Shown here in pieces: positions 47,583-56,349 of a DNA stretch of 64,000 nt. A program made the translations under genes and the position numbers. Source of the DNA: Sphingomonas metalli (GTDB lineage: Bacteria; Pseudomonadota; Alphaproteobacteria; Sphingomonadales; Sphingomonadaceae); assembly GCF_014641735.1 (NCBI RefSeq), contig NZ_BMIH01000006.1:38196-102195 (forward strand), in the 5' to 3' direction. The notes below the pieces were generated by a model that had not been told where the DNA came from, did no database searches, and worked only from the letters and a program-made list of their open reading frames with translations. The first letter of the stretch is position 1, and each line of letters starts with the position of its first letter.

Positions 47583-49108
47583 CAGTGCATCGCCATCTGC
47601 GTGTCGGAGGAGATCGGGCGGAGGAACAGCGCCAGCGGTGTGGTGATCGCGATCGCGACGCCAAGGGCGAAGAACAGGTCGTTATAGGCCATGACGGTAG
47701 ACTGTTCGAGGAGTTGCCTGGCGAGCTGCCGATAGGCGCCGGCTTCGCCGGACGGCATGGACATGGCCTTCGCGAACCATTCCTGCGTGGTCGCCGCGTT
47801 GGCCGACACCGTTTCGCCCAGTCGGTTGAAATGAAGAAAGGTCTGCCGGTCCTGGAGGGTCGCCATCAGCGCGAGGCCGATCGATCCGCCAAGGTTTCGC
47901 CCCGCGTTGAACAGCGCGGACGCGTCGCCGGCATCCTCGGGTGCCACGGCGCTGATCGCGGCCTGGTTGAGGAACATCATGGCAAAGATCTGCCCGAAGC
48001 CGCGGACGAGCTGTGAATTCGTCAGGTCGCCCCCGGCTGACTGCGCGGTGAGGTGCCAATCCATCGCGCAACTGACGCCGATCAGCGTCATGCCGACAAA
48101 GACAGCCAGGCGAACGTCGAGATATTTGAACGCGAGCGGAAGGAACGGCATCAGCATCAGGGCAGGGATGCCGGAGACGAAGACCACCTTGCCCGATTGC
48201 AGCGCGCTGTAGTCGGCCATCGACGAGAGGAACTGCGGGATGAGGAAGGTCACGCCGTAGAGCACGACGCCGATGATGAGGCTTAGGACGAAGACGCTGC
48301 CGAATGAGCGGCTGAAGATCAGCGATAGCTTGAGCACGGGGTGCGACGAGCGGACCTGGCCCACGGCAATGAGGGCAAAGCCGAACACCGTTGCGATCGC
48401 GAGCTTCACGATCATGGCGGACTCGAACCACATCTCGCGCTGCCCCTCCTCCAGCATGACGGTGAGGGCACCCAGGCCGATCGCGAGCCCCGCGATCCCG
48501 AGCCAGTCGGCATGACGTAGCTGGTCGAGCCGCAAGTGCTCGTGCTTGAGCCCCAGAAGCAGCAGAAGCACGAGTCCGGCACACACTGGCACGTTCAGAA
48601 AGAAGGCGTAGTGCCAACTGTAATTGTCGGTGAGCCAACCGCCGATGATCGGCCCGAGCACCGGACCGAGGATCGCGGTGCCGCCGAACGCGGCGGTCCC
48701 GATCGGCTGCTGTGACGGCGGCAGCCGTGTGGCGATGATCGTCATCGCGGTCGGGATCAGCGCACCGCCGGTGAAGCCCTGGCCCACACGGCCGGCGATC
48801 ATCATTGGCAGCGTCGTCGAGATGCCACACACGACGGAAAAGCCGGTGAAGCTGACCGCCGCGCCCAGCAGAAAGTTGCGCAGGCCGAACAGGCGCACCA
48901 GGAACGGGCTCAGCGGGATCATGACGATCTCCGCCACGAGGTAGGCGGTCGCGACCCAGGTGCCCTCGGTTCCGCTCGCGCCGATCTCGCCCTGGATGGT
49001 GGGTAGAGCCGCATTAACGATCGAGATGTCGAGCAGCGCCATGAACGACCCGATCGTGCCCGCCGCAACGGCGAGCCACTCGCGCAGGCCGGCGCGTTGG
49101 GCCGCCAT
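47582..49108 (-). CDS. DHA2-family drug/H+ antiporter (EmrB-like, pump 1)
   Basis: 508 residues, 14 membrane segments expected. DISIVNAALPTIQGEIGASGTEGTWVATAYL contains motif D1; LGPVLGPIIGGWLTDNYSWHYAFFLNVP is motif C with the EmrB-type end. Exports hydrophobic compounds across the inner membrane with the adjacent HlyD and NodT proteins. One-base/4-base overlaps with both neighbours. Confidence 0.94.
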   Translation of the reverse strand: MAAQRAGLREWLAVAAGTIGSFMALLDISIVNAALPTIQGEIGASGTEGTWVATAYLVAEIVMIPLSPFLVRLFGLRNFLLGAAVSFTGFSVVCGISTTLPMMIAGRVGQGFTGGALIPTAMTIIATRLPPSQQPIGTAAFGGTAILGPVLGPIIGGWLTDNYSWHYAFFLNVPVCAGLVLLLLLGLKHEHLRLDQLRHADWLGIAGLAIGLGALTVMLEEGQREMWFESAMIVKLAIATVFGFALIAVGQVRSSHPVLKLSLIFSRSFGSVFVLSLIIGVVLYGVTFLIPQFLSSMADYSALQSGKVVFVSGIPALMLMPFLPLAFKYLDVRLAVFVGMTLIGVSCAMDWHLTAQSAGGDLTNSQLVRGFGQIFAMMFLNQAAISAVAPEDAGDASALFNAGRNLGGSIGLALMATLQDRQTFLHFNRLGETVSANAATTQEWFAKAMSMPSGEAGAYRQLARQLLEQSTVMAYNDLFFALGVAIAITTPLALFLRPISSDTQMAMH

Positions 49109-50346
49109 CAGCGCGCGCCCTGCGTCTCGCCGCGCTTCAGCCGCTCGGTTTCCTGCTTGATTTGCTCCCGGCTTCCCTTGGCGCTGATCGTGTCGACCGT
49201 GACCTCCACCGAGAGGCCGGGACGCAGCACCCGGCGCGCCTCCGGACCCGCTTCGATGCTGACGCGCACGGGCACCCGCTGGACGATCTTCGTGAAGTTG
49301 CCTGTGGCGTTCTCGGGCGGGATGAGTGAGAACTGTGCGCCCGTCCCCGGAGAGAAACTGGCGACCCTGCCGCGCAGCTCGGCGCCGTCCAGTGCATCCA
49401 CCTTGATGGTCACAGGCTGCCCGACGCGCATCAGCGCGACCTGCGTTTCCTTGAAGTTCGCCTCGATGTAGAGTTGATCGACTGGCACCACCGACATCAG
49501 CCGGGTCGCCGGTTGGACATATTGCCCGGCTCGGACCGCCTTGTCGGCGACCACGCCGTCGATGCTACTGCGGATCTCGACCGCGCCGAGGTCCGTCGAG
49601 GCGCGCGCAAGCTGGGCCTGCGCGGTGCCGCGCTGGGCCTCCGCCTGGCCGATGCGAGCCGATTGGGTCGCAACCCCGCGACGGGCGGCCAGGTAGGCGG
49701 CGCGCTGCGCGCGCAGCTCCGCGGCGGCTCGATCGCGCTGCAGGACGAGGCCGGCGAGGCGCTCGCGCGATTCCGCACCGGAGCGGGCGAGCGGCTCGTA
49801 GCGCTGGACCTCCCGCTCGGCAGCGACCGCTGCTGCCTCGGCGCTCGCGACCTGGGCAGCGGCCTGTCCGACCCCGGCCTGCTGTTCGTCGAGGGTCCGC
49901 TCAGCGGCCCGGATGTTGGCGGCGGCCGCGGCGATCTGCGCCTGCGCCTGCTCCACGTTGGCGCGGTAGTCGCGTGGGTCGAGCACGGCCAGCAACTGGC
50001 CCCGGCGGACAGGCTGATTGTCCGCGACGAGAACACGCTCGACATAGCCGCCGACCTTCGGCGAAACGGTCACGAAATCCGCGCGCACATAGGCGTTGTT
50101 GGTCGACTGCAGGTATTGGCCGCTCGCGCGGTAGTTCATGTACCAGACGACCGCCGCGACGATGCCGGCAACAAGTGCGGCGATGAGGACGTAGCGGATG
50201 ATCGGAAAGCGCTCGAGAAGCGACGGCTTCTTTTCGCCGCTCTGCTCCTCGGAACCGTCCTCCGATCTGGCTTCTGTCTGGGAATTCGCGTCCGGGTCGC
50301 TATGCGGCGCGTCGCCGCCTCGATCTTCAGCCTGCTCGTCAGCCAC
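49108..50346 (-). CDS. HlyD/EmrA membrane-fusion protein (pump 1)
   Basis: 412 residues. Acidic cytoplasmic N-terminus (DEQAEDRGGDAPHSDPDANS), one membrane segment ~50-70, lipoyl half-motifs around VSPKVGGYVERVLVADNQPVRRGQLL, long coiled coil (residues ~130-240) and the EmrA motif NFKETQVALMRVGQPVTIKVDA. First gene of pump 1. A 10-mer TATGTAAACC lies 16 bp before its start (50362-50371). Confidence 0.93.
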   Translation of the reverse strand: MADEQAEDRGGDAPHSDPDANSQTEARSEDGSEEQSGEKKPSLLERFPIIRYVLIAALVAGIVAAVVWYMNYRASGQYLQSTNNAYVRADFVTVSPKVGGYVERVLVADNQPVRRGQLLAVLDPRDYRANVEQAQAQIAAAAANIRAAERTLDEQQAGVGQAAAQVASAEAAAVAAEREVQRYEPLARSGAESRERLAGLVLQRDRAAAELRAQRAAYLAARRGVATQSARIGQAEAQRGTAQAQLARASTDLGAVEIRSSIDGVVADKAVRAGQYVQPATRLMSVVPVDQLYIEANFKETQVALMRVGQPVTIKVDALDGAELRGRVASFSPGTGAQFSLIPPENATGNFTKIVQRVPVRVSIEAGPEARRVLRPGLSVEVTVDTISAKGSREQIKQETERLKRGETQGAR

Positions 50347-50379
50347 CCAGCAACCCTATCGTATGTAAACCAAGCCGTA

Positions 50380-50784
50380 TCATAGTGTTCGGCGGTCGGC
50401 ATTTCCACCCACTCTGATGGGCTCGTGCACCGCAAACTCGAGCTGCGCGAAACACACAGCCGCTGGATCTCCGCGGTGGAATGCTTCGGCATGAACGACT
50501 GCGATCCGACGTCCGACACGCCTGACCTTCGGCGTCGTGACAAGTGCATCCAGCCGCGCAGTGGCGAGAAATTGTAGGTTCACACTGATGAGCTGCGAGG
50601 GCTGCCCTGGCGAAAGTCGGCGGTGAAGGGCACGCTTCGCGGCCACTTCAAGAAAGGATGCCACAGCTCCGCCATGCAAGGCGGGAAGGAGAGGGTTGCC
50701 GATCAGGTACTCTACTGGCGCCAAAACAAAGGCGTCACCGCTCTCTGAAATCATGGGGCCTAGCAGCTGCGCGAAGCCGCTCAT
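50380..50784 (-). CDS. PaaI-type thioesterase (hotdog fold) A
   Basis: 134 residues from the ATG at 50784. Hotdog motif ALHGGAVASFLEVAAKRAL and LISVNLQFLATARLDALVTTPKVRRVGRRIAVVHAEAF. Hydrolyses acyl- or aryl-CoA. ATGA overlap with thioesterase B, forming a likely heteromer. 33 bp from the pump 1 start on the same strand. Confidence 0.85.
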   Translation of the reverse strand: MSGFAQLLGPMISESGDAFVLAPVEYLIGNPLLPALHGGAVASFLEVAAKRALHRRLSPGQPSQLISVNLQFLATARLDALVTTPKVRRVGRRIAVVHAEAFHRGDPAAVCFAQLEFAVHEPIRVGGNADRRTL

Positions 50785-51257
50785 GGCCCGACAGCGCGAT
50801 TGATCGAAAAGACGCCTTGGGCAGTCGCGATCAGGTGAGACGGATCGGTATCCCAGACTTCGGTCCGTACGAACGCACGGTGCTCGGTAGCGTCGTAACA
50901 GTGTGCCCACGCTGTCGCGGAGCATCTCGCCTCGGCAGATCGCACATGGTCCACCTTCAGGTTAAGGGTCGAGATTGCCAACCGCCTTCCCAGTCGGGAC
51001 ATTACGGCAACGCCGCAGGCCTGATCGATAAGGCTCGTCAACACGCCCGTTGCTAAAGTCTCGTCCTCGTCAGCCAACTCCTCACGCCAACCGACACGTA
51101 GCGAGCTGAGGCCATCGCCGATCGAAACCAGCTCCAGGCCAAGCCTGTTGCCCCACGGTATGTCGCCCGGTTGTAGGCTCCAGTTTCCAGCCACGGTTCC
51201 ATCCTTGTCCTGATCAGGCCTCGCCACCGTCGAAGGTCGCCTTTGCTCCGGCCACAC
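50781..51257 (-). CDS. PaaI-type thioesterase (hotdog fold) B
   Basis: 158 residues. GLELVSIGDGLSSLRVGWREELADEDETLATGVLTSLIDQACGVAVMSRLG, then STLNLKVDHVRSAEARCSATAWAH: same fold, but HGG of the usual motif reads ATGVL, so the catalytic role may differ from its partner. First gene of a possible thioesterase-pump operon. GGTTTACATA (51269-51278), the same 10-mer as before emrA on the other strand, precedes it. Confidence 0.82.
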   Translation of the reverse strand: MWPEQRRPSTVARPDQDKDGTVAGNWSLQPGDIPWGNRLGLELVSIGDGLSSLRVGWREELADEDETLATGVLTSLIDQACGVAVMSRLGRRLAISTLNLKVDHVRSAEARCSATAWAHCYDATEHRAFVRTEVWDTDPSHLIATAQGVFSINRAVGP

Positions 51258-51311
51258 GGAAACGGTACGGTTTACATATAAGGTCCGGTCTCTTAATGGT
51301 TATGGTCTCGC

Positions 51312-52256
51312 ATGGAAACGCGGTCGAACAAATTCCTGGTGCTCGTAGTGACCGGCTTTCTGCTTGGCACGCTCCTGATCTTCACCCTGTGGCTGTTCGA
51401 CGCACGCGATGGAGACGGCAAACCCTATATGATCCGCTTCACCGGGAGCGTCGCCGGCCTGGAGAAGGGGTCGCCGGTGACCTTCTCGGGTGTACCGGCC
51501 GGTCACGTCACGTCGATACGGTTCGACAAGGAGGACCCGTCAGCGGTTCTCGTCACCGTCAGCCTTGAACCGCGGATCCCCATCGTCGCAGGCGTGAAAG
51601 CGTCGATTGCAAGATCGGCACTGGCGGGCACCGCAAACATCAGCCTCGACGGTGCAACATCTGGGGCGCCCCCGATCGTTGCGGCGAACGACGGGGAGGT
51701 TCCCGTCATTCCCGCCAAAGAAGGCGGGCTCCTTGGCGGCGGAGGGGACCCGGTCGCACTGGTCGAAAAGATCAGCCGCACCGTTGATTCTGTTTCTCGC
51801 AACCTTGATGCCGCTCAGCAGCAGCGGACCAGCGATCGGCTTGCGGCGCTCGCGGAGAGTTCCGCGAGCTGGGCAGACAAGGCTGGCGCGACGTCTGACG
51901 CGCTTACCGGCGCGCGCGGGCGTGTCGTGGCCGTGGGAATCGCCTTGCAGCGATCCGGCGACAGCGCCGAACGGTTGGGGGGCTCTCTGGAGGAAAGCCG
52001 CGCGACCATTCTCGCCAAGGCGAACCGTGCGTTGCTGAACGCTCGTGACGGAGCCGAGCAGCTTACGGCTCGCATCGAGGCTGTTCGACCCACGATCCGC
52101 GGCGCGACCGCGAAACAGGCCCAACTGCGTGAGACCGTTCGTTCAGCAAGGAACAAGGTGGGCGCTGTCAGAGATACGGCCGTTCGCCTCGATCAGGAGG
52201 GGCTGGGTGTGGGTGCCCCGTCCCTCCCGACCTACAAGCCGGGGTCACGGCATTGA
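51312..52256 (+). CDS. MlaD/MCE-domain protein
   Basis: 314 residues. One N-terminal membrane helix (~9-28), then the MCE domain: IRFTGSVAGLEKGSPVTFSGVPAGHVTSIRFD and VKASIARSALAGTANISLDG, followed by a long helical coiled-coil tail. MlaD proteins form hexameric lipid-transfer rings with an MlaEF ABC transporter; no such genes are adjacent, so it would use distant partners. Divergent from thioesterase B. Confidence 0.88.
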   Translation: METRSNKFLVLVVTGFLLGTLLIFTLWLFDARDGDGKPYMIRFTGSVAGLEKGSPVTFSGVPAGHVTSIRFDKEDPSAVLVTVSLEPRIPIVAGVKASIARSALAGTANISLDGATSGAPPIVAANDGEVPVIPAKEGGLLGGGGDPVALVEKISRTVDSVSRNLDAAQQQRTSDRLAALAESSASWADKAGATSDALTGARGRVVAVGIALQRSGDSAERLGGSLEESRATILAKANRALLNARDGAEQLTARIEAVRPTIRGATAKQAQLRETVRSARNKVGAVRDTAVRLDQEGLGVGAPSLPTYKPGSRH

Positions 52257-52381
52257 TCGACCGCGATACGATAGGTCAGCTCTTGGCCGAGAGCGGGCTG
52301 GCAGGCGAGCGACCGACCGTCCCGGCGTGATTTCTCGTCAACCGGTCCGGATCGCGCTACCCTCGATCGGGGAGAACGAGA

Positions 52382-53059
52382 TTGAGCGATGACGAGAAGA
52401 AAAGCCGGCGCCCGGGGAAGATGGGCAGACCGACGACCGAGGACGCGCTCCGCCTAACCTCGCACATCCTCAAGAGCGCCCGCGAGCTGTTCTTCCAACA
52501 CGGGTTCGACGGCGCCAGTGCCGACATGATCGCCGAACAGGCGCGCATCTCGAAGCGGACGTTGTACGCGCGCTTCGGCAGCAAGGCGCGCGTGTTCGAG
52601 GCGGTCATCCTGGACGAGATCGACACGCAGCTGCGCGCGCTCGAACCCTCCGGCAGCGACGAACCCGACATCGCATCGCGCCTTCGCGTCATCGCCGATC
52701 GCCTGCTCGAGTGGCTCCTGACGCCTCGGATCGCCTCGATGGAGCGCGTCGTCATCGCCCAAGCCGTGCGCTTCCCCGCGCTTGCGGCGAACATCCACGA
52801 CTTCGGTTACCAGCGGGCCGTCCAGTGGGTGGCATCGATCCTCGCCCACGCCAATGCCAAGGGAGAGCTGTCGCTAGCCGATCCGGTGTTCGCTGCCGAG
52901 CAGTTCGTCACGCTCGTCGTGGTCGCGCCCATGCGCCGTGCAGCGCTCGGGCTGTCTCCTCCTGCGTACGATGAGGCAGCGCGCGATCGTATCGCGCGCG
53001 GTATCGACCTGTTCCTCAATGGCTGTCGCCCGCGAGAGGCGGATGGTTGCAGCGCCTGA
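52382..53059 (+). CDS. TetR/AcrR regulator coupled to ubiB-like gene
   Basis: 225 residues from TTG 52382 with GGGGAG 8 bases upstream; ATG 52421 would give 212. HTH: ILKSARELFFQHGFDGASADMIAEQARISKRTLYARFGSKARVFEAVI. C-terminal TetR_C domain binds an unknown ligand. TGATG overlap with the UbiB-like gene means joint expression. Confidence 0.88.
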   Translation: MSDDEKKSRRPGKMGRPTTEDALRLTSHILKSARELFFQHGFDGASADMIAEQARISKRTLYARFGSKARVFEAVILDEIDTQLRALEPSGSDEPDIASRLRVIADRLLEWLLTPRIASMERVVIAQAVRFPALAANIHDFGYQRAVQWVASILAHANAKGELSLADPVFAAEQFVTLVVVAPMRRAALGLSPPAYDEAARDRIARGIDLFLNGCRPREADGCSA

Positions 53060-54657
53060 TGTCCAACGCGGTCGACGAGCCTCAAATCGGTGAGCGCACG
53101 CGCCTGGCCGAACTCATCCAGATCATGAGCCGCCACGGCCTGAACGGGCTCGCCTCGCGCCTGGGCTTGCTGCCCGGGCGCTCGGAGCAGCCCGTAGACC
53201 TCGGTACGCCCGAGCGGGTCGTCGCGCTGCTGCGGGACCTTGGACCCGTCGCGGTCAAGCTGGGGCAGGTGCTCGCCACCCGTGAAGACCTGCTCGGGCC
53301 GGAATGGGTGCGCGCGCTGTCGGCGCTGCAGGACCAGGTGACCCCGCTGCCGTTCGAGGCGCTGGAGCCGACGATCCTGGCCGCGCTCGGCTCCCCGATC
53401 GAGGACGTGTTTGCGAGCTTCGACCGCGACCCGATCGCGGCGGCCTCGATCGCGCAGGTTCATGCTGCATCCTTGCGCGACGGAACCGAGGTTGTGGTCA
53501 AGGTACGCCGGCCGGGCATCGCGGAACGCGTCGATGCCGACCTGCGGCTGCTCCGCCGCATCGCGCGGCTTGCCGCGAGGCACTCACCGGAGATCCGCCG
53601 TCTGAAGCCCGACGAACTGCTCCGGTTCTTCGCGGAGAGCCTGTCGCAGGAAATGGACCTCAGTGCGGAAGCGGCAGCCTGCGAGAGCATCGGCGCGTTC
53701 CTGCAGCCGCTCGGAGTCCGTACGCCGGCCTTCTACTGGGATCAGGTCGGCCGTCGGATCAACGTGCAGGAGCGGCTCGACGGCATGCCCGTCCGCGCGA
53801 TCCTCGACGGGGCGGGTAGGGGCGGTGCGGATGTCGCCGGCAAATACGCCGATGCAGTGCTGCGGATGATCATCTTCAACGGCCGCTTTCATGCCGACCC
53901 GCACCCCGGCAACGTCTTTATCCTGACCGATGGCTCGCTCGCGTTCATCGACTTCGGCGCGGTCGGCGTACTCAGCCCCGCCCGGCGGAACGAGGTGGTC
54001 ACGCTCGTACTCGCTATCGCCGGCGAGGATACGCGATCGGTGACGGACGTGCTGCTGCAATGGTCGGGCGAGACCGACGTCGATCGCCAGGCGCTGACCC
54101 GCGACCTCGACGCGCTGATCGGCCAGTTTCGCGGTGCGGTGCTCCAGCAGATCGATCTCGCCGACATCTTCGGCCGCGTCTTTACGCTGCTGCGAACCTA
54201 CCGGCTGGCGCTGCCGCCCGATCTCGCCCTGCTGCTGCGCACCCTCTTGATCGCCGAGGGGTTCGTGCGACGGCTCGATCCCGGCTTCGACATCGCCGCG
54301 CGCGCCGCACCGATCGCGCGCGAACTGCTACGGGAGCGAATCGGCCCGGCCGGCCTCAAGCGGGGTGGACGGCGGCTGGCGACGAGCCTTGGCCGTCTGG
54401 CCGCGGCATCGCCCGAGTTGGTGACCTTCGCGGAGCGGGTCGCACGGTCGGGCGCGCTGCCGATCGAGTTGCAGAAAGGCGCAGTCTCCTCACCCCCGGC
54501 CTTGCTCCGGCGCGCCGATCCCAACGTCCTGTCTGCCGGAATGCTGGTCGCCGGCGCGATCCTTCAGCGCGACCATGATGTCGTCGGCACGATATTGATG
54601 GCGTCAGCGGTACTGCCCGCGGGCTGGGCTTGGTACGCCAACCGGCAGCGGCGCTGA
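53059..54657 (+). CDS. ABC1/UbiB-family atypical kinase
   Basis: 532 residues. KxGQ motif in GPVAVKLGQVLATRED (~60-75), AAAS and QVHAA with VVVKVRRPG (nucleotide loop and Lys), FHADPHPGN catalytic loop and LAFIDFGAVG metal motif. C-terminal hydrophobic helices (LSAGMLVAGAIL; TILMASAVLPAGWAW). UbiB supports ubiquinone synthesis, possibly by ATPase-driven lipid handling. A second copy away from ubi genes suggests a stress-specific role. Confidence 0.9.
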   Translation: MSNAVDEPQIGERTRLAELIQIMSRHGLNGLASRLGLLPGRSEQPVDLGTPERVVALLRDLGPVAVKLGQVLATREDLLGPEWVRALSALQDQVTPLPFEALEPTILAALGSPIEDVFASFDRDPIAAASIAQVHAASLRDGTEVVVKVRRPGIAERVDADLRLLRRIARLAARHSPEIRRLKPDELLRFFAESLSQEMDLSAEAAACESIGAFLQPLGVRTPAFYWDQVGRRINVQERLDGMPVRAILDGAGRGGADVAGKYADAVLRMIIFNGRFHADPHPGNVFILTDGSLAFIDFGAVGVLSPARRNEVVTLVLAIAGEDTRSVTDVLLQWSGETDVDRQALTRDLDALIGQFRGAVLQQIDLADIFGRVFTLLRTYRLALPPDLALLLRTLLIAEGFVRRLDPGFDIAARAAPIARELLRERIGPAGLKRGGRRLATSLGRLAAASPELVTFAERVARSGALPIELQKGAVSSPPALLRRADPNVLSAGMLVAGAILQRDHDVVGTILMASAVLPAGWAWYANRQRR

Positions 54658-54744
54658 CCTCTTGTTGTCAGGCGATCAGTACCCGGTTCCGCCCTTCCTC
54701 TACCGCGCATCCGTTTCGCCACTGATATTTCATTCCCAAGGTCC

Positions 54745-54769
54745 GGAACAAGCCAATCGAGTTGACGTT
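54745..54769 (+). promoter_or_regulatory. EcfG-type promoter of the sigma gene
   Basis: GGAAC (54745-54749), 16-base spacer, CGTT (54766-54769), 65 bp before the GTG start. Perfect match; implies autoregulation or control by another EcfG paralogue. Confidence 0.82.
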
Positions 54770-54833
54770 TTGCAGAAAGTAAACCGGTCAGTACCAGAAA
54801 CATCTGCCTGGTTCACTGAACGAGGAGTTATGC

Positions 54834-55511
54834 GTGTCCGAACAAACGGTTTACGAGCCGCGTCTATCACCTGAGGACTCGTCGGACTTCGGTGTGGCGC
54901 TCAGCAAGCTTATGCCCAGTCTGGCGAGCTATGCGCGATCGCTGGCCAGGAATCCCGATACTGCACAGGACCTTGTTCAGGAAACCGTGCTGAAAGCATG
55001 GCGCAGCCGGGCATCCTTCGAGGCCGGTACCAATTTGAAGGCGTGGACCTTCCGGATCCTTCGCAATACATTTCTGTCGCAGGTGCGTCGTCGAGGCGCG
55101 GAACAGGCGGGCGGGACGGCCGAACTAAGCGATGTTCCGGTGGCGGCAAATCAGGAATGGGTCGTGACAATGAGCGATGTCCGCCGCCTGTGGCCGCGCC
55201 TGACACCCGAGCAGCAGCGGTGCATTCAATTCGTGGGGATCGAGGGGCAAAGCTACGAGCAGGCGGCCACGATCGAGCAGGTCCCCGTCGGCACGATCAA
55301 GAGCCGCGTGGTGAGAGGACGGCAAATGCTCCGCGCACTCCTGGATCAAACCAACAGCGCACCAGCCAAGGTCGTAGCACCCCGGATCCTGTCGCTCGAT
55401 ACGTCACCTCGGTATGAACCATCGCCCGTCGATGATGCACACTCCAAACAGATCGAACTTCTGCGAATCTGGCGCGCGAAGCGCGCCGCTGCTCGCTGCG
55501 CCGTTGAATGA
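54834..55511 (+). CDS. EcfG-like ECF sigma factor
   Basis: 225 residues from GTG 54834 with GAGGAG 7 bases upstream (ATG 54830 is out of frame). Region 2: LMPSLASYARSLARNPDTAQDLVQETVLKAWR and GTNLKAWTFRILRN, the ECF15/EcfG pattern; region 4: LTPEQQRCIQFVGIEGQSYEQAATIEQVPVGTIKSRVVRGRQML. The ~45-residue tail after region 4 is longer than usual. No NepR or PhyR gene is next to it, so it is likely an accessory EcfG. Confidence 0.88.
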   Translation: MSEQTVYEPRLSPEDSSDFGVALSKLMPSLASYARSLARNPDTAQDLVQETVLKAWRSRASFEAGTNLKAWTFRILRNTFLSQVRRRGAEQAGGTAELSDVPVAANQEWVVTMSDVRRLWPRLTPEQQRCIQFVGIEGQSYEQAATIEQVPVGTIKSRVVRGRQMLRALLDQTNSAPAKVVAPRILSLDTSPRYEPSPVDDAHSKQIELLRIWRAKRAAARCAVE

Positions 55512-55742
55512 CTTTCTTGTAGTCCGCCTGATCCCATTTGTGGGCCTTTCGTTTTCAGCTCTACACTGGACTGTCATGCCCCTACGAGTTGGCGATGGCA
55601 CGACGAACTCTTCGTGCGGCGTCGCCAGTGTTATCGGTCCCAAACTGGCCGGACTGCCTCCAATTGAACCCCTCTGCCAGCGTTCACCGCCAATCGTTGC
55701 AACGTGGTGACAGTGGCAGAAGAGCGCGGACTGCCACGGCCT

Positions 55743-56282
55743 TCATCCAAAGCTTCGAAGTCCGCTGGCGACGATCCTCATGGCGCGATCCAGCATATCG
55801 TCCTGATCGCCATCGAGATAAGCGGCAACACCAGCAATCATCCTTGCCGCAAGCTGGACATCTTCAGTCGAAATACTGCTTGGAAGCGCATTACAAGCGA
55901 TCGCGTGAGACAGCATGTGCTCCATGACTTCGTCAGCTTGCGATCTTAACCTCGACACTTCCCTGTCAAGCAACTCGCTGCCGATCCCTATGCTGGCTTT
56001 GGCGTGAAAGGCGGCCACTCCGCCATAGTGCTTGATGAACTCTTCGAACAACCGGGGTTCATCGGCAAGCTCCGAGACCACGGCTCTGAGTTCATCAAGG
56101 CGACTCTCGAGGACTGCCACGATCATCGCGTCGCGGTCGGGAAAGTTGCGGTAGAGCGTTCCTCGGCCAACACCGGCACGTTGTGCAATCTGCTCGAGTG
56201 CAACGCCGTACCCCTCCTCCCGGAAGGCATTCGCAGCCGCGGCGATAAGGCGGTCGCGCCGCGCTCGAGCATCTTTCCGCAT
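55743..56282 (-). CDS. TetR regulator of pump 2
   Basis: 179 residues from the ATG at 56282. HTH: AAANAFREEGYGVALEQIAQRAGVGRGTLYRNFPDRDAMIVAVL. Ligand domain follows. Divergent from the MFS gene with the perfect palindrome 56312-56332 between them, so it represses both until a pump substrate binds. Confidence 0.92.
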   Translation of the reverse strand: MRKDARARRDRLIAAAANAFREEGYGVALEQIAQRAGVGRGTLYRNFPDRDAMIVAVLESRLDELRAVVSELADEPRLFEEFIKHYGGVAAFHAKASIGIGSELLDREVSRLRSQADEVMEHMLSHAIACNALPSSISTEDVQLAARMIAGVAAYLDGDQDDMLDRAMRIVASGLRSFG

Positions 56283-56311
56283 ACTTGTTCCGCTCCAACC
56301 TGAACGATATA

Positions 56312-56332
56312 ACCGGACAATCAATGTCCGGT
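56312..56332. promoter_or_regulatory. TetR operator
   Basis: ACCGGACA-ATCAA-TGTCCGGT, perfect 8-bp arms with a 5-base centre, in the 67-bp gap between tetR and the MFS gene. Confidence 0.8.
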
Positions 56333-56349
56333 TAGGTTACGCTCGCTCG

